Below the pieces are notes generated by a model that was given only the letters and a program-made list of their open reading frames with translations, ran no database searches and was not told where the DNA came from. Below are positions 54,555 through 63,935 of a stretch of DNA of 64,000 nt, one piece after another (position 1 is the stretch's first letter; each line of letters opens with the position of its first letter). A program made the translations under genes and the position numbers. This DNA comes from Sphaerisporangium corydalis (GTDB lineage Bacteria; Actinomycetota; Actinomycetes; Streptosporangiales; Streptosporangiaceae). The stretch is taken from the NCBI RefSeq assembly GCF_025506355.1, contig NZ_JANZYP010000001.1, forward strand, positions 93,932 through 157,931, written 5' to 3'.

Positions 54555-55625
54555 TCATTCGGCGGTGACTTCGGTGACGGTGACCTGTGCGCTGGAGTCG
54601 TCGACGATGGGGCCTGATGGCAGGGTCGGGGGCAGGCCCAGCCATGGTTTGCCGGTGGCGTCGAATCCGGTGAGCTCGGCGATCTTCCCGTCGACGATGT
54701 GCAGGACCGCGAGGGTGTACAGCCGGTATTCCGGGTCGTCGGGGGTGCGGAGGTAGAGCCCGGCGGCGGGCATGCGGTTGACCGTCGTGGTGGTACAGCG
54801 CCAGTCGTCGTGGCCGCGCTGGAAGAGCCCGCCGGAGACCCAGCCGTCCACCGCGTCCTTGGCCGTGGTGACCGAGGTTCCCGCCTGGGGCAGCATCGCG
54901 AAGCGCAGGTCGTCGCGCAGCAGGGACGTCAGCCCGTCGAGGTCGTTGCGCTCGTGGGCGTCGATGTACGACTTCACCACGCCGCGCTCGTCGTTCGACA
55001 GTTCGTGGGTGGCGGGGCTCCGCCAGTCGAGGCGGCGGTCGGGCAGTTGCTCGCGCATCGTGACACGGGCCCGCTGCAGTGCGCTGGTCACCGATGCGAC
55101 GGTCAGTTCGAGGGCGTCGGCGGTTGTGGACGCCGGCCAGCCGAGGACGTCGCGCAGGATGAACGCGGCCCGCTGGCGTGGTGGCAGGTGCTGGACGGCG
55201 ACGATGAACGCCAGTTCGATCGTCTCCCGCGCGACCACCGATTCCTGCGGGTCCTCGGGGAGCATTCGGTCGGGGTAGGGCTGCAGGTACAGCACCTCGG
55301 AGCCGGGGCCTGGCAGTTCGTACGGGATGGGTGTGCGGTCGTTGCGTTTTTCCAGGAAGTCGAGGCAGGCGTTGGTCGCGATTCGGTACAGCCAGGTGCG
55401 CAGGGTCGCGTGGCCCTTGAAGGTCTCTCGTTTGTTCCACGCTCGCAGGAACGTCTCCTGCGTCATGTCCTGGGCGTCCTCGTAGTTCGCGAGCATCCGG
55501 TAGCAGTGCACCTGCAGCTCGCGCCGGTGGCGCTCGGTGAGGAGTGCGAACCGTGCGGTGTCGCCTGAGCGGGCCGCCGCGAGGAACGTGGCCTCGTCGG
55601 CGCCCGGCGGTCTGGTGCCGGTCAT
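54555..55625 (-). CDS. ECF sigma factor with C-terminal SnoaL-like domain
   Basis: A 356-aa sigma factor: region 2 (about 15-90; ELQVHCYRMLANYEDAQDMTQETFLRAW), region 4 (about 148-200; LPPRQRAAFILRDVLGWPASTTADALELTVASVTSALQRAR) and a SnoaL/NTF2-like domain (about 215-330) that in this group tunes activity and replaces a separate anti-sigma factor. AAGGA lies nine bases upstream of the ATG at 55625. Likely autoregulated; no anti-sigma gene is near. Confidence 0.93.
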   Translation of the reverse strand: MTGTRPPGADEATFLAAARSGDTARFALLTERHRRELQVHCYRMLANYEDAQDMTQETFLRAWNKRETFKGHATLRTWLYRIATNACLDFLEKRNDRTPIPYELPGPGSEVLYLQPYPDRMLPEDPQESVVARETIELAFIVAVQHLPPRQRAAFILRDVLGWPASTTADALELTVASVTSALQRARVTMREQLPDRRLDWRSPATHELSNDERGVVKSYIDAHERNDLDGLTSLLRDDLRFAMLPQAGTSVTTAKDAVDGWVSGGLFQRGHDDWRCTTTTVNRMPAAGLYLRTPDDPEYRLYTLAVLHIVDGKIAELTGFDATGKPWLGLPPTLPSGPIVDDSSAQVTVTEVTAE

Positions 55626-55864
55626 GGTCGTTGATCCTTCCACCGGTGCGGGGGCTGACAGAACTGACGGCGTGGCGGAGGATTTCTGATCGGTGCGACA
55701 CCCGCTCGTCTGGGTCGCCTGGCCGTGGCGGGGGTTCGTAGGCTCGGGGGGTGGTGGGTGTGCGGGGTGGTGATCGGGTCGTGGCCGGGTGTCCGGGTGG
55801 GGCCGGTGGCTTCGACGTATCGGGTGACAGGCACCGGCGGGGTGCCGTGCGGACGGGAGTGACC

Positions 55865-56281
55865 GTGAAGTACATGATCTTGATGTACGGCTCGCAGCGG
55901 GAGTACGACGCGATGGCCGGCAAGGGCGGGGAGGGTCCGGCGTGGTCGGCGGAGGATTTCGGGGCGATGCATGAGTTCATGCGGGCGTGGAATCAGGAGC
56001 TGGTGGAGTCCGGGGAGTTCGTGGACGCCCAGGGGCTGACGGCTCCGGTGCACGCGCGGCGGATCCGGTTGCGGGACGGGGTGCCGGTGGTGACCGATGG
56101 TCCCTATCCCGAGACCGAGGAGGTGCTGGCCGGGTACACGATCGTGGAGTGCGACGGGTTCGACCGGGCGACGGAGATCGCGGCGCGGGTGGCGGCGTGC
56201 CCGAATCCGGGGGGCAGGTGGGCGGAGGCCTTCGTGGATGTGCGGCCGATCGTCGATTCCGGGGCCGAGCTGGGTTTCTGA
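55865..56281 (+). CDS. YCII-related (DGPF-like) protein
   Basis: A 138-aa ferredoxin-like protein: MKYMILMYGSQREYDAM, EVLAGYTIVECDGFDRATEIA and the family loop TDGPYPETEE. YCII/DGPF proteins are conserved partners of ECF42 sigma factors with unknown biochemical role. GGGAG lies six bases upstream of the GTG start. The sigma factor gene begins 9 bp after its stop. Confidence 0.92.
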   Translation: MKYMILMYGSQREYDAMAGKGGEGPAWSAEDFGAMHEFMRAWNQELVESGEFVDAQGLTAPVHARRIRLRDGVPVVTDGPYPETEEVLAGYTIVECDGFDRATEIAARVAACPNPGGRWAEAFVDVRPIVDSGAELGF

Positions 56282-56290
56282 TCGGTTCCG

Positions 56291-57661
56291 GTGGACGGGT
56301 GTGAGGGGGTCGAGGGCCTGCTGCGCCGGTTGGCGCCGCAGGTCCTGGGCGCGGTGGTGCGGCGTTACGGGCATTTCGCCACCGCTGAGGACGCGACGCA
56401 GGAGGCGTTGCTGGCGGCGGCGGTGCAGTGGCCGCGGCAGGGGGTGCCGGCGGCGCCGCTGGGGTGGTTGATCACGGTGGCGTCGCGGCGGCTGACCGAT
56501 CTGCTGCGGGCCGAGCGGGCGCGGCGGCGGCGTGAGGACGAGGTGGCGCGGTTGGTGCTGCCCGGGCCGGCGCCGGCGGCGGATGTGCCGGTGGCGGGGT
56601 CCGACGACACGTTGATCTTGTTGTTCATGTGCTGTCATCCGTCGCTGACGGTGGCCTCGCAGATCGCGTTGACGTTGCGGGCGGTGGGGGGGCTGAGCAC
56701 CGCGGAGATCGCGCGGGCGTTCTTGGTGCCGGAGTCGGCGATGACGCGGCGGATCACGCGGGCCAAGCAGCGGGTCAAGGACAGTGGTGTGCCGTTCGGG
56801 CTTCCCGCGGGCGGGGAGTGGGAGGGGCGGCTGGGTGCGGTGCTGCACGTGCTGTATCTGATCTTCAATGAGGGGTACGCGGGGACGTCGGGGCCGGGTG
56901 TGGGGCGGGCGGAGTTGTCGGCGGAGGCGATCCGGCTGACCCGGGTGGTGCGGGGGTTGCTGCCCGGGGACGGGGAGGTGGCGGGGTTGCTGGCGTTGAT
57001 GGTGCTGACCGAGGCGCGGCGGGCGGCGCGCACCGGGCCCGGTGGGGTGCTGGTGCCGATGGGTGAGCAGGACCGGGGGGTGTGGGACGCGGCGGCGATC
57101 GCGGAGGGGGTGGCGTTGCTCACCGAGGTGCTCCCCCGGGGTGCGCCGGGGCCGTATCAGGTGCAGGCGGCGATCGCGGCGGTGCATGCCGAGGCGCCGG
57201 GTGAGGGGGAGACCGACTGGGCGCAGATCGTGGCGTTGTACGAGTTGTTGTTGCGCATGTCGGACAATCCGGTGGCGCGGCTGGGGCATGTGGTGGCGGT
57301 GGGGATGGCGTCGGGGCCGCGTGCGGGGCTGGCGTTGCTGGGGGGTGTGGAGGGGGACGGGCGGATCGCCGGGGATCACCGGGTGCTGGCGGTGCGGGCG
57401 CATCTGCTGGAGATGGCGGGTGAGCGGGAGGCGGCCCGGGAGTGTTATCTGGCGGCGGCGGGGCGGGCGACGGGGCTGCCGCAGCAGCGTTACCTGAACG
57501 CCAGGGCGGGCCGGTTGTCCGGGTTTGGCCGGTTTGACGTTCGGGGGTCGCCGCCGGGGCCGGGCAGGGGCGCGCGTGTGCGCGGGGGGTCAGCGGGTCC
57601 AGAGGTTCTCCTGGATGGCGTGGACCAGGGTCATCAGCTCGGGGGTGACGCGGTCGGGTGA
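56291..57661 (+). CDS. ECF42-type RNA polymerase sigma factor
   Basis: A sigma factor with region 2 (about 5-75), region 4 (about 115-170; VASQIALTLRAVGGLSTAEIARAFLVPESAMTRRITRAKQRV) and the long helical C-terminal domain with LYLIFNEGYAGTSG and YELLLRMSDNPV. ECF42 proteins use this C-terminal part instead of an anti-sigma factor. The expected end near QQRYLNARAGRL is followed by about 50 unrelated residues that run 72 bp into the convergent LysR gene, so the original stop may have been lost by frameshift. Confidence 0.93.
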   Translation: MDGCEGVEGLLRRLAPQVLGAVVRRYGHFATAEDATQEALLAAAVQWPRQGVPAAPLGWLITVASRRLTDLLRAERARRRREDEVARLVLPGPAPAADVPVAGSDDTLILLFMCCHPSLTVASQIALTLRAVGGLSTAEIARAFLVPESAMTRRITRAKQRVKDSGVPFGLPAGGEWEGRLGAVLHVLYLIFNEGYAGTSGPGVGRAELSAEAIRLTRVVRGLLPGDGEVAGLLALMVLTEARRAARTGPGGVLVPMGEQDRGVWDAAAIAEGVALLTEVLPRGAPGPYQVQAAIAAVHAEAPGEGETDWAQIVALYELLLRMSDNPVARLGHVVAVGMASGPRAGLALLGGVEGDGRIAGDHRVLAVRAHLLEMAGEREAARECYLAAAGRATGLPQQRYLNARAGRLSGFGRFDVRGSPPGPGRGARVRGGSAGPEVLLDGVDQGHQLGGDAVG

Positions 57662-58486
57662 CCAGGCCAGGCCGAAGGTGAGGCGCAGGTCGCCGGCGTC
57701 GAAGGGGACGAAGGTGACGTCGTGCCTGCGGATGGTGGTGGCCAGCAGGTGGGGTACGGGCAGCAGCCCGGTGCCGGCGGCGACCAGGTCCAGGGCGGCG
57801 GCGAAGTCGTCGATGTCGTCGGCGACCACGTGGTGCTGGTGGGGGCGCAGGGTGGCGGCCAGGCGGGCCCACATGCCACCGGGGGGCCGGTCGCCGGGCA
57901 TGAGGATCTTGTGGCGGGTGAGCTGGGCGGGGTGGATCCTGGGCAGGGCGGCCAGGGGGTCGCCGGTGGGGACGGCCAGGTGGGCGACGCTGACGCCGAA
58001 GCGGGCGCCGGTGGTGAACCCGGTGGGGAACGGGGTGGCCATCAGGGCCAGGGCGACCTGGCCGCGGGCCAGGGCGGCGGTGGCGGCGCGGCGGCCGGCG
58101 GGGCGCAGGTCGACGTCGATCGCGGGGGTGCGGCGGGCGAGACGGCGGGCGGCCCGTGCCGCCAGGGGCCCGGCCAGGGGTGCATAAGCCAGGCTGATGA
58201 TCGGGCGGGGTGGGGCGGCGAGGCGTGCGGCTTCGGCGGTGAACTCCTGGGCGGTGGCCAGCAGGGTGCGTGCCAGGGGCAGCAGGGCGGTGCCGGCCGG
58301 GGTCGGGGTGACCTCGCGGCTGGTGCGGTCGAACAGGCGCACGCCGAGGGTCTGCTCCAGGCGGCCGATGGCCTGGCTGACGGCGGGCTGGGACAGGCCG
58401 AGGTCGGCGGCGGCGCGGGAGAAGCTCCGGTGGTCGGCGACGGCGGCGAAGCAGCGGATGTCGCGCAGCGGCGGGCCGGTGTCCAC
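57590..58486 (-). CDS. LysR-family regulator next to metE
   Basis: A 298-aa LysR protein: winged helix at 1-60 (DIRCFAAVADHRSFSRAAADLGLSQPAVSQAIGRLEQTLGVRLF) and effector domain to the end. The GTG at 58486 gives standard length; an upstream TTG would add 22 residues. It is divergent from metE and a LysR-box dyad lies between them, so it may regulate metE, as MetR does in enterobacteria, although the sequence is not close to MetR. Overlaps the convergent sigma gene by 72 bp. Confidence 0.92.
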   Translation of the reverse strand: MDTGPPLRDIRCFAAVADHRSFSRAAADLGLSQPAVSQAIGRLEQTLGVRLFDRTSREVTPTPAGTALLPLARTLLATAQEFTAEAARLAAPPRPIISLAYAPLAGPLAARAARRLARRTPAIDVDLRPAGRRAATAALARGQVALALMATPFPTGFTTGARFGVSVAHLAVPTGDPLAALPRIHPAQLTRHKILMPGDRPPGGMWARLAATLRPHQHHVVADDIDDFAAALDLVAAGTGLLPVPHLLATTIRRHDVTFVPFDAGDLRLTFGLAWSPDRVTPELMTLVHAIQENLWTR

Positions 58487-58534
58487 GTTCCAGTATGGGC
58501 GCCCGCCGGGGGTGCCCGGGTCAGGGCGGGTGTG

Positions 58535-58553
58535 ATTGATAAGTGCGGTCAAT
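58535..58553. promoter_or_regulatory. LysR-type box between lysR and metE
   Basis: ATTGA (58535-58539) and TCAAT (58549-58553) form a dyad with a 9-bp spacer and the T-N11-A pattern of LysR sites. It lies 80 bp before metE and just upstream of the LysR gene. Confidence 0.6.
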
Positions 58554-58632
58554 GGATCGGGCGGTGCGGGGGCGGGTTCGGGCAGGATTCCCGGCGTCCG
58601 AACCCGTTTGCCGAGGTCTCCAGGAGGACCGC

Positions 58633-60873
58633 ATGGCCGTCGTATCCCGTTCGCCTTTCCCCGCTTCCACGATCCTGGGGTACCCGAGGATCGGGCCCCG
58701 CCGGGAGCTGAAACGGGCCCTGGAGTCGTACTGGCAGGGCCGCTCCCCCGTCGGTGAGCTGCGCGCGGCCGGTGCGGGGTTGCGGGAGGCGGCGTGGCGG
58801 CGGCTCGCGGCGCTCGGGCTGGCGGGGCTGCCGTCCAACACGTTCTCGTTGTACGACCAGGTGCTGGACGCCGCGGTGATGGTGGGCGCGGTGCCGGACC
58901 GGTACCGGGGTCCGGTGGCCGAGGACGTGTGCTTCGCCATGGCGCGGGGCACCGGGGGGCTGGCGCCGTTGCCGATGACCAAGTGGTTCGACACCAATTA
59001 CCACTACATCGTCCCGGAGATCGGGCCGGGCACGGCGTTCGCGTTCGACGGGGACAAGCCGTTGGGCGAGGTGCGGCAGGCCCGGGGGCTCGGGCTGGAG
59101 ACCCGGCCGGTGCTGGTGGGGCCGGTGACGTTGCTTTTGGCCGCGCAGGCGGCGCCGGGCTCCCCCGCGTCGTTCTCGCCGCTGGACCGGCTGGACGACG
59201 TGCTGGCGGTGTACGAGCGGGCGCTGGTGGCGCTGGCGGCCGAGGGGGTGGGGTGGGTGCAGCTGGACGAGCCGGCGCTGGTGGCCGACCGCACGCCCGC
59301 CGAGCTGGCCGCCGCCGGGCGTGCCTATGAGCGCCTGGGGTCGTTGCCCGGCCGGCCGGGGTTGTTCGTGGCGTCGTACTTCGGGGATCTGGGGGCGGCG
59401 TTGCCGGTGCTGGCGGGGACCCCGGTGGAGGCGATCGGCCTGGACCTGGTGCGCGGCGCCGCCGGGTACGCCGGCCCGGGGGCGCTGGAGGGGCTGGGCG
59501 GGAAGATCGTGGTGGCCGGGGTGGTGTCGGGGCGTGATGTGTGGCGTACCGACCGCGGGCGGGCCCTTTCCGCTCTGGCGGCGCTGCGGGGGCGCGCCGG
59601 GCAGGTGGTGGTGAGCACTTCGTGTTCGCTGCTGCACGTGCCCTACGACGCCGAGCGGGAGGCGGGTCTTGACCCGTGGCTGCGGCGGCGGCTGGCGTTC
59701 GCCGACCAGAAGGTGGCCGAGGTGGTGGAGCTGGCCGCGCTGAACGCGCGGGGCGCCACTCCCCCGCCGACGGCCCCCGTGATGGTGCCGGCGCGGGAGG
59801 AGGTGGCGGAGTATCCGGGGCGCAGCCCTTATGAGGTGCGGGCGGCGGCGCAGGCCGGGCACCTGGGGTTGCCGGAGCTGCCGACCACCACGATCGGGTC
59901 GTTCCCGCAGACCGGTGAGCTGCGGGCGGCGCGCGCGGCGCTGGCCGCCGGGGAGCTGGACCGGGGCGCCTACGAGGAGCGGGTGCGCGCGGAGATCGGG
60001 CGGGCGATCGCGGTGCAGGAGCGGCTGGGGCTGGACGTGCTGGTGCACGGTGAGCCCGAGCGCGACGACATGGTGCGGTACTTCGCCGAGCACCTGGAGG
60101 GGTTCGCGGTGACCCGGCACGGGTGGGTGCAGTCGTATGGGTCGCGGTGCGCCCGGCCGCCGATCCTGCACGGGCCGGTGTCGCGTCCCGGGCCGATCAC
60201 GGTGCGGTGGGCGGAGTACGCGCGGTCGCTGACCGACCGGCCGGTCAAGGGGATGCTGACCGGGCCGGTGACGATCGTGGCGTGGTCGTTCGTCCGGGAC
60301 GACCTGCCGTTGCGGGAGGTGGTGTTCCAGGTGGCGGACGCGGTGCGGGCGGAGGTGGCCGATCTGGAGGCGGCGGGGATCTCGATCATCCAGGTGGACG
60401 AGCCGGCGTTGCGGGAGCTGATGCCGTTGCGGCGCGAGGCGCAGGGGTCGTATCTGCGGTGGGCGGTGGCGGCGTACCGCCGGGCCACCTCGGTGGCCGG
60501 GGACCGCACCCAGATTCACACGCATTTGTGCTATTCCGACGCCGAGCGGATTCTGGCGGCGGTCGACGCGCTGGACGCCGATGTGACCACGGTGGAGTCG
60601 GCGCGCTCGGGTGAACGGATGTTGCGGGAGCCGGCGGTGGCGGGGTTCCGCCGGGGGCTCGGGCCGGGGGTGTACGACATCCATTCGCCGCGGGTGCCGG
60701 GGGTGGCGGAGGTGGAGGCGGCGCTGCGGCGGGCGGTGGCGGCGTTGCCGGCGGCGCGGGTGTGGGTCAATCCCGACTGCGGGCTGAAGACGCGGACCTA
60801 TGAGCAGGTCGAGGAGGCGCTGGCCAACGTGGTGGCCGCGGCGTCCCGCGTGCGGGCCGGGGCGCGGGGGTAG
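58633..60873 (+). CDS. metE: cobalamin-independent methionine synthase
   Basis: A 746-aa MetE with duplicated barrels. The N-terminal half starts GYPRIGPRRELKRALESYW; the catalytic half starts near PTTTIGSFPQT. Zinc ligands His631, Cys633, Glu655 and Cys716 keep exactly the spacing of E. coli MetE (641, 643, 665, 726). It transfers methyl from 5-methyltetrahydrofolate to homocysteine. CAGGAGG precedes the ATG. No cobalamin riboswitch is visible; control probably lies with the divergent LysR protein. Confidence 0.97.
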   Translation: MAVVSRSPFPASTILGYPRIGPRRELKRALESYWQGRSPVGELRAAGAGLREAAWRRLAALGLAGLPSNTFSLYDQVLDAAVMVGAVPDRYRGPVAEDVCFAMARGTGGLAPLPMTKWFDTNYHYIVPEIGPGTAFAFDGDKPLGEVRQARGLGLETRPVLVGPVTLLLAAQAAPGSPASFSPLDRLDDVLAVYERALVALAAEGVGWVQLDEPALVADRTPAELAAAGRAYERLGSLPGRPGLFVASYFGDLGAALPVLAGTPVEAIGLDLVRGAAGYAGPGALEGLGGKIVVAGVVSGRDVWRTDRGRALSALAALRGRAGQVVVSTSCSLLHVPYDAEREAGLDPWLRRRLAFADQKVAEVVELAALNARGATPPPTAPVMVPAREEVAEYPGRSPYEVRAAAQAGHLGLPELPTTTIGSFPQTGELRAARAALAAGELDRGAYEERVRAEIGRAIAVQERLGLDVLVHGEPERDDMVRYFAEHLEGFAVTRHGWVQSYGSRCARPPILHGPVSRPGPITVRWAEYARSLTDRPVKGMLTGPVTIVAWSFVRDDLPLREVVFQVADAVRAEVADLEAAGISIIQVDEPALRELMPLRREAQGSYLRWAVAAYRRATSVAGDRTQIHTHLCYSDAERILAAVDALDADVTTVESARSGERMLREPAVAGFRRGLGPGVYDIHSPRVPGVAEVEAALRRAVAALPAARVWVNPDCGLKTRTYEQVEEALANVVAAASRVRAGARG

Positions 60874-60888
60874 CGCCGGTGGTCGCGG

Positions 60889-61521
60889 TCAGGTGAGGTC
60901 GCCGAGGCCGGTGCGCAGCAGGGTGTAGGCGTGTTCGGCGTCGGAGACCGCGCCGGGGTGGCGGTCGTCGGCGCTCTGCCCGCCGGCCAGGCGCTGGATG
61001 TTGTCCAGGGCCAGGGTCCACTGGACGGCGACGAGCTGGGCGGCGGCCAGGCGGGCGGTGAGCTCGGGGGTGGCCGAGGTCTGGCGGAGCGCCTCGGCCA
61101 GGGTGTGCTCGGCGGCGGACTTGAAGCGTTCCATGCGGGCGACCAGGGCGGGGGTGGACAGGATCATCGCGAACAGGGCGTGGATGTGGGGGTGGTCGCT
61201 GAGCCCGGTGATGGGGTCGCGGCGGTCGAGCCCGGTCAGGAAGTTGGCGCGGAGCGCGGCCAGGGGCGAGGTGCCGGGGGGGCGGGCCAGGACGACGCGG
61301 GCGCCTTCGCTTTGGTGGTCGGCCATGCGGTGGACCACCAGGTCCTCTTTGGCGGGGAAGTAGGCGAACAGGGTGCGGCGGGACACCTCGGCGGCCTCGG
61401 CGACCTGGGCGACGGAGACCTGGTCGAAACCGTGCTGGAGGAACAGGCTGATGGCGGCGTCGGAGATGGCGGCGTGAGTGCGCCGTTTCTTACGCTCGCG
61501 CAGTCCGGGTTCCTCACTCAC
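60889..61521 (-). CDS. TetR-family regulator
   Basis: A 210-aa TetR protein with HTH at about 15-60 (AISDAAISLFLQHGFDQVSVAQVAEAAEVSRRTLFAYF) and ligand domain after it. GTG 61521 is preceded seven bases upstream by a TACGAT -10-like element, so the transcript may be leaderless. It is divergent from the FAD hydroxylase gene and probably represses it through the TTGCACC repeats. Confidence 0.92.
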   Translation of the reverse strand: MSEEPGLRERKKRRTHAAISDAAISLFLQHGFDQVSVAQVAEAAEVSRRTLFAYFPAKEDLVVHRMADHQSEGARVVLARPPGTSPLAALRANFLTGLDRRDPITGLSDHPHIHALFAMILSTPALVARMERFKSAAEHTLAEALRQTSATPELTARLAAAQLVAVQWTLALDNIQRLAGGQSADDRHPGAVSDAEHAYTLLRTGLGDLT

Positions 61522-61548
61522 GGCAACGATCGTAACAGAAACCTGCAC

Positions 61549-61583
61549 TTGGACATTTCTTGCACCAGGTATACATTTGCACC
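61549..61583 (+). promoter_or_regulatory. hydroxylase promoter with TTGCACC direct repeats
   Basis: TTGGAC (61549-61554) and TATACA (61570-61575) form a promoter with 15-bp spacing. TTGCACC occurs at 61560-61566 and 61577-61583, a 17-bp period flanking the -10 box, ideal for repressor occlusion by the divergent TetR protein. Confidence 0.65.
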
Positions 61584-61615
61584 CAGTCGAGGAAGTTGGC
61601 CGTCGAGGAGGAACG

Positions 61616-63142
61616 TTGTCGGAGTTCGAGACCGAGGTCGTCATCGCCGGTGCGGGCCCCACCGGGCTCACACTGGCCTACGAGCTCGCGCTGGCCGGGG
61701 TGGCGACCCTGGTGCTGGAACGGCTGCCCCAGCGCGTGGAGCAGGTCAAGGGCGGCACCCTCCAGCCCCGCACCGCCGAGCTGCTGGAGCTGCGCGGGCT
61801 GCTCGCGCCGCTGCGCGCCCGGGCGACGGTGCGCGAACCGATCGGCGGGCATTTCGCGGCCCTGCCGGTGGCGCTGGACTGCACCCCCTTCGCCACCCGC
61901 CACCCCTACCCGATCGCGGTCCCGCAGTGGGAGATCGAGGACGTGCTGGAGGGGCTGGCGACCGCCAGGGGCGCGCGGGTGCTGCGCGGCGCCCCGGTGA
62001 CCGGGGTCGACCTGGCCGACGGCGGCCAGGGGGTGAGCGTGACCACCGGCGGGCCGGTGGTCCGCGCGCGGTACCTGGTGGCGTGCGACGGGGGCCGCAG
62101 CACGGTGCGCAAGCTGCTGGAGCTGCCGTTCCCCGGGCGGCCGGGCACCTACCTGGCGGTGCTGGCCGACATCCGGCTGTCGTCGGTCTCGGCGCTGGTG
62201 CCCGAGCGGGCCGGGCACATCAGCACCCTGACCCGTGAGGCAGGCGGGTACTGGACGATGCTGGTCCCGATCGGGGGCGACCGGTACCGGTTCACCTACG
62301 GTCACGAGAGCCAGACCGACCGGGCCGAGAACACCGACAGGTCCGACATCTCCCGCGACACCCCGGTCACCCCGGGCGAGATCACCGACGCGCTGACCGC
62401 CGTGTACGGCGAGCGGACGGTGCTCGGCTCGGTGGACAACTCCTCGCGGTTCACCGACGCGACCCGGCAGCTGGAGCACTACCGGCACGGCCCGGTGCTG
62501 TTCGCCGGCGACGCCGCCCACATCCACCCGCCGCTCGGCGGGCAGGGCCTGAACATCGGGATGCAGGACGCGATCAACCTGGGGTGGAAGCTGGCCGCGA
62601 CGCTCCAGGGCCGGGCGCCGCACGGCCTGCTGGACACCTACCACGCCGAACGGCACCCGGTGGGCGCCTCGGTGCTGCACCACACCTCCGCCCAGCGGGT
62701 GCTGGCCGATCCCCGGCCGACCCCGGACGTGGCGGCGCTGCGTGACATCTTCGTCGATCTGGTGCGGCTGCCGGACGCCAACCGTCATCTGGCCGGCCTG
62801 ATGTCGGGCCTGTCGCTGCGCTACGACCTGGGCGGGGGGCACCCGCTGGTGGGGCGGCGGGTGCCCGACGCCGAGCTGGTGACCGAGTCGGGGACCATCC
62901 GGCTGTCGGCGCTGTTCGGTGCCGGGCACGCCGTCCTTGTGGACCTGGCCGGGATCGTGCCGGCCGGTCTGCGGCTTCCCGCCGGGATCGACCTGGTCCG
63001 GGCCAAGTGCACCGAGGACCTGGGCGCCGCCGCGCTGCTGCTGCGCCCCGACGGCTACCCGTGCTGGGCCGGCGACGACCCCGCCGAGGCGCGCACCACC
63101 CTGCCGGCGGCGATCGCCGCCCACCTGGCCCCGCTGCCCTGA
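61616..63142 (+). CDS. FAD-dependent aromatic hydroxylase
   Basis: A 508-aa group A flavoprotein monooxygenase similar to polyketide hydroxylases (WhiE-ORFVIII, RdmE, PgaE) and rifampicin monooxygenases: GAGPTGLTLAYELALAG (about 11-27), CDGGRSTVRKLLEL, GDAAHIHPPLGGQGLNIGMQDAINLGWKL, and a C-terminal thioredoxin-like domain. TTG at 61616 is the start because GAGGAGGAA lies directly upstream. A hydroxylase is missing from the PKS operon, so this could be its partner, but it is 40 kb away and has its own TetR regulator. Confidence 0.92.
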   Translation: MSEFETEVVIAGAGPTGLTLAYELALAGVATLVLERLPQRVEQVKGGTLQPRTAELLELRGLLAPLRARATVREPIGGHFAALPVALDCTPFATRHPYPIAVPQWEIEDVLEGLATARGARVLRGAPVTGVDLADGGQGVSVTTGGPVVRARYLVACDGGRSTVRKLLELPFPGRPGTYLAVLADIRLSSVSALVPERAGHISTLTREAGGYWTMLVPIGGDRYRFTYGHESQTDRAENTDRSDISRDTPVTPGEITDALTAVYGERTVLGSVDNSSRFTDATRQLEHYRHGPVLFAGDAAHIHPPLGGQGLNIGMQDAINLGWKLAATLQGRAPHGLLDTYHAERHPVGASVLHHTSAQRVLADPRPTPDVAALRDIFVDLVRLPDANRHLAGLMSGLSLRYDLGGGHPLVGRRVPDAELVTESGTIRLSALFGAGHAVLVDLAGIVPAGLRLPAGIDLVRAKCTEDLGAAALLLRPDGYPCWAGDDPAEARTTLPAAIAAHLAPLP

Positions 63143-63242
63143 TTCTCCTTCTCCGTCGGCTGGAGTAGCGGTCACTTTCTGGCCGCTTTCGCTGCGAGGG
63201 TGTGGTGTGCAAGCGACGACGACCGACGAAGGGCCGACCACC

Positions 63243-63821
63243 GTGACCGCCACCACCCTGCCATCGCCCACGCTCGACGCCGAGCGGGCCGATCTGCTCG
63301 CCACGCTCGCGGCCGTGCGATCCGCGCTGACCGGCACCGTCCGCGGGCTGGGCGCCGAGGAGCTCGGCGAGCGCCCGACGGTCAGCGCCCTGTGCCTGGG
63401 CGGGCTGATCAAGCACGTCACTTCCATGGAGGAGGGGTGCATGCGTTTCGTGACCGGGGGGCCCGAGGCGATGGGCCACGATCTGCCCGAGGGTGTCACC
63501 TGGGCCGACATCGCCGCCGGGACGGCGCGGGAGATCCCGCGGTGGATGATCGATTATCAGGACGCGTTCGCGATGGCGCCGGGTGAGACGCCGGCGTCGA
63601 TCCTTGCGCGCTACGAGCGGGTCGCCGCGCGCAGCGAGGAGATCGTCGCCGCGGTCCCGGACCTGTCGGCGGCGTTTCCGCTGCCGGAGGCGCCCTGGAA
63701 CGAGCCGGGGGCGGTGCGCAGCGTGCGCCGGACGCTGATGCACCTGATCGCCGAGACCGCCCAGCACGCGGGGCACGCCGAGATCCTGCGCGAGACCCTG
63801 GACGGTCACCGGTCGACCTGA
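63243..63821 (+). CDS. DinB-superfamily (DUF664-like) protein
   Basis: A 192-aa four-helix DinB-like protein: ERADLLATLAAVRSALTG, the metal-site motif GGLIKHVTSMEE and HLIAETAQHAGHAEILRE supply the His residues typical of this mycothiol/bacillithiol-S-transferase superfamily. It probably detoxifies an electrophile, though that is inference. An alternative in-frame GTG at 63207 would add 12 residues. Followed by a strong terminator. Confidence 0.88.
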   Translation: MTATTLPSPTLDAERADLLATLAAVRSALTGTVRGLGAEELGERPTVSALCLGGLIKHVTSMEEGCMRFVTGGPEAMGHDLPEGVTWADIAAGTAREIPRWMIDYQDAFAMAPGETPASILARYERVAARSEEIVAAVPDLSAAFPLPEAPWNEPGAVRSVRRTLMHLIAETAQHAGHAEILRETLDGHRST

Positions 63822-63895
63822 GCCCCGTGTCCTGGCCGATGGCCGTCCGGGGCGCCCGGCCGGTCCCCCGGTGATATGATCAACTTAATCCCTTT

Positions 63896-63935
63896 AAGCC
63901 TTCTCGGGCGGAGTTCGCCCCCGAGAAGGCTTTTT
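63896..63935 (+). terminator. strong intrinsic terminator
   Basis: Arms 63896-63908 and 63920-63932 form a 13-bp stem extended by GC pairs at the top, followed by five T residues (63931-63935). It ends the DinB-like transcript. A TATGAT box at 63875 also precedes it. Confidence 0.9.

Noticed and set aside
58487-58632. Cobalamin riboswitch upstream of metE
   Set aside because: No B12-box or characteristic conserved core is present; the region only shows a LysR-type dyad.
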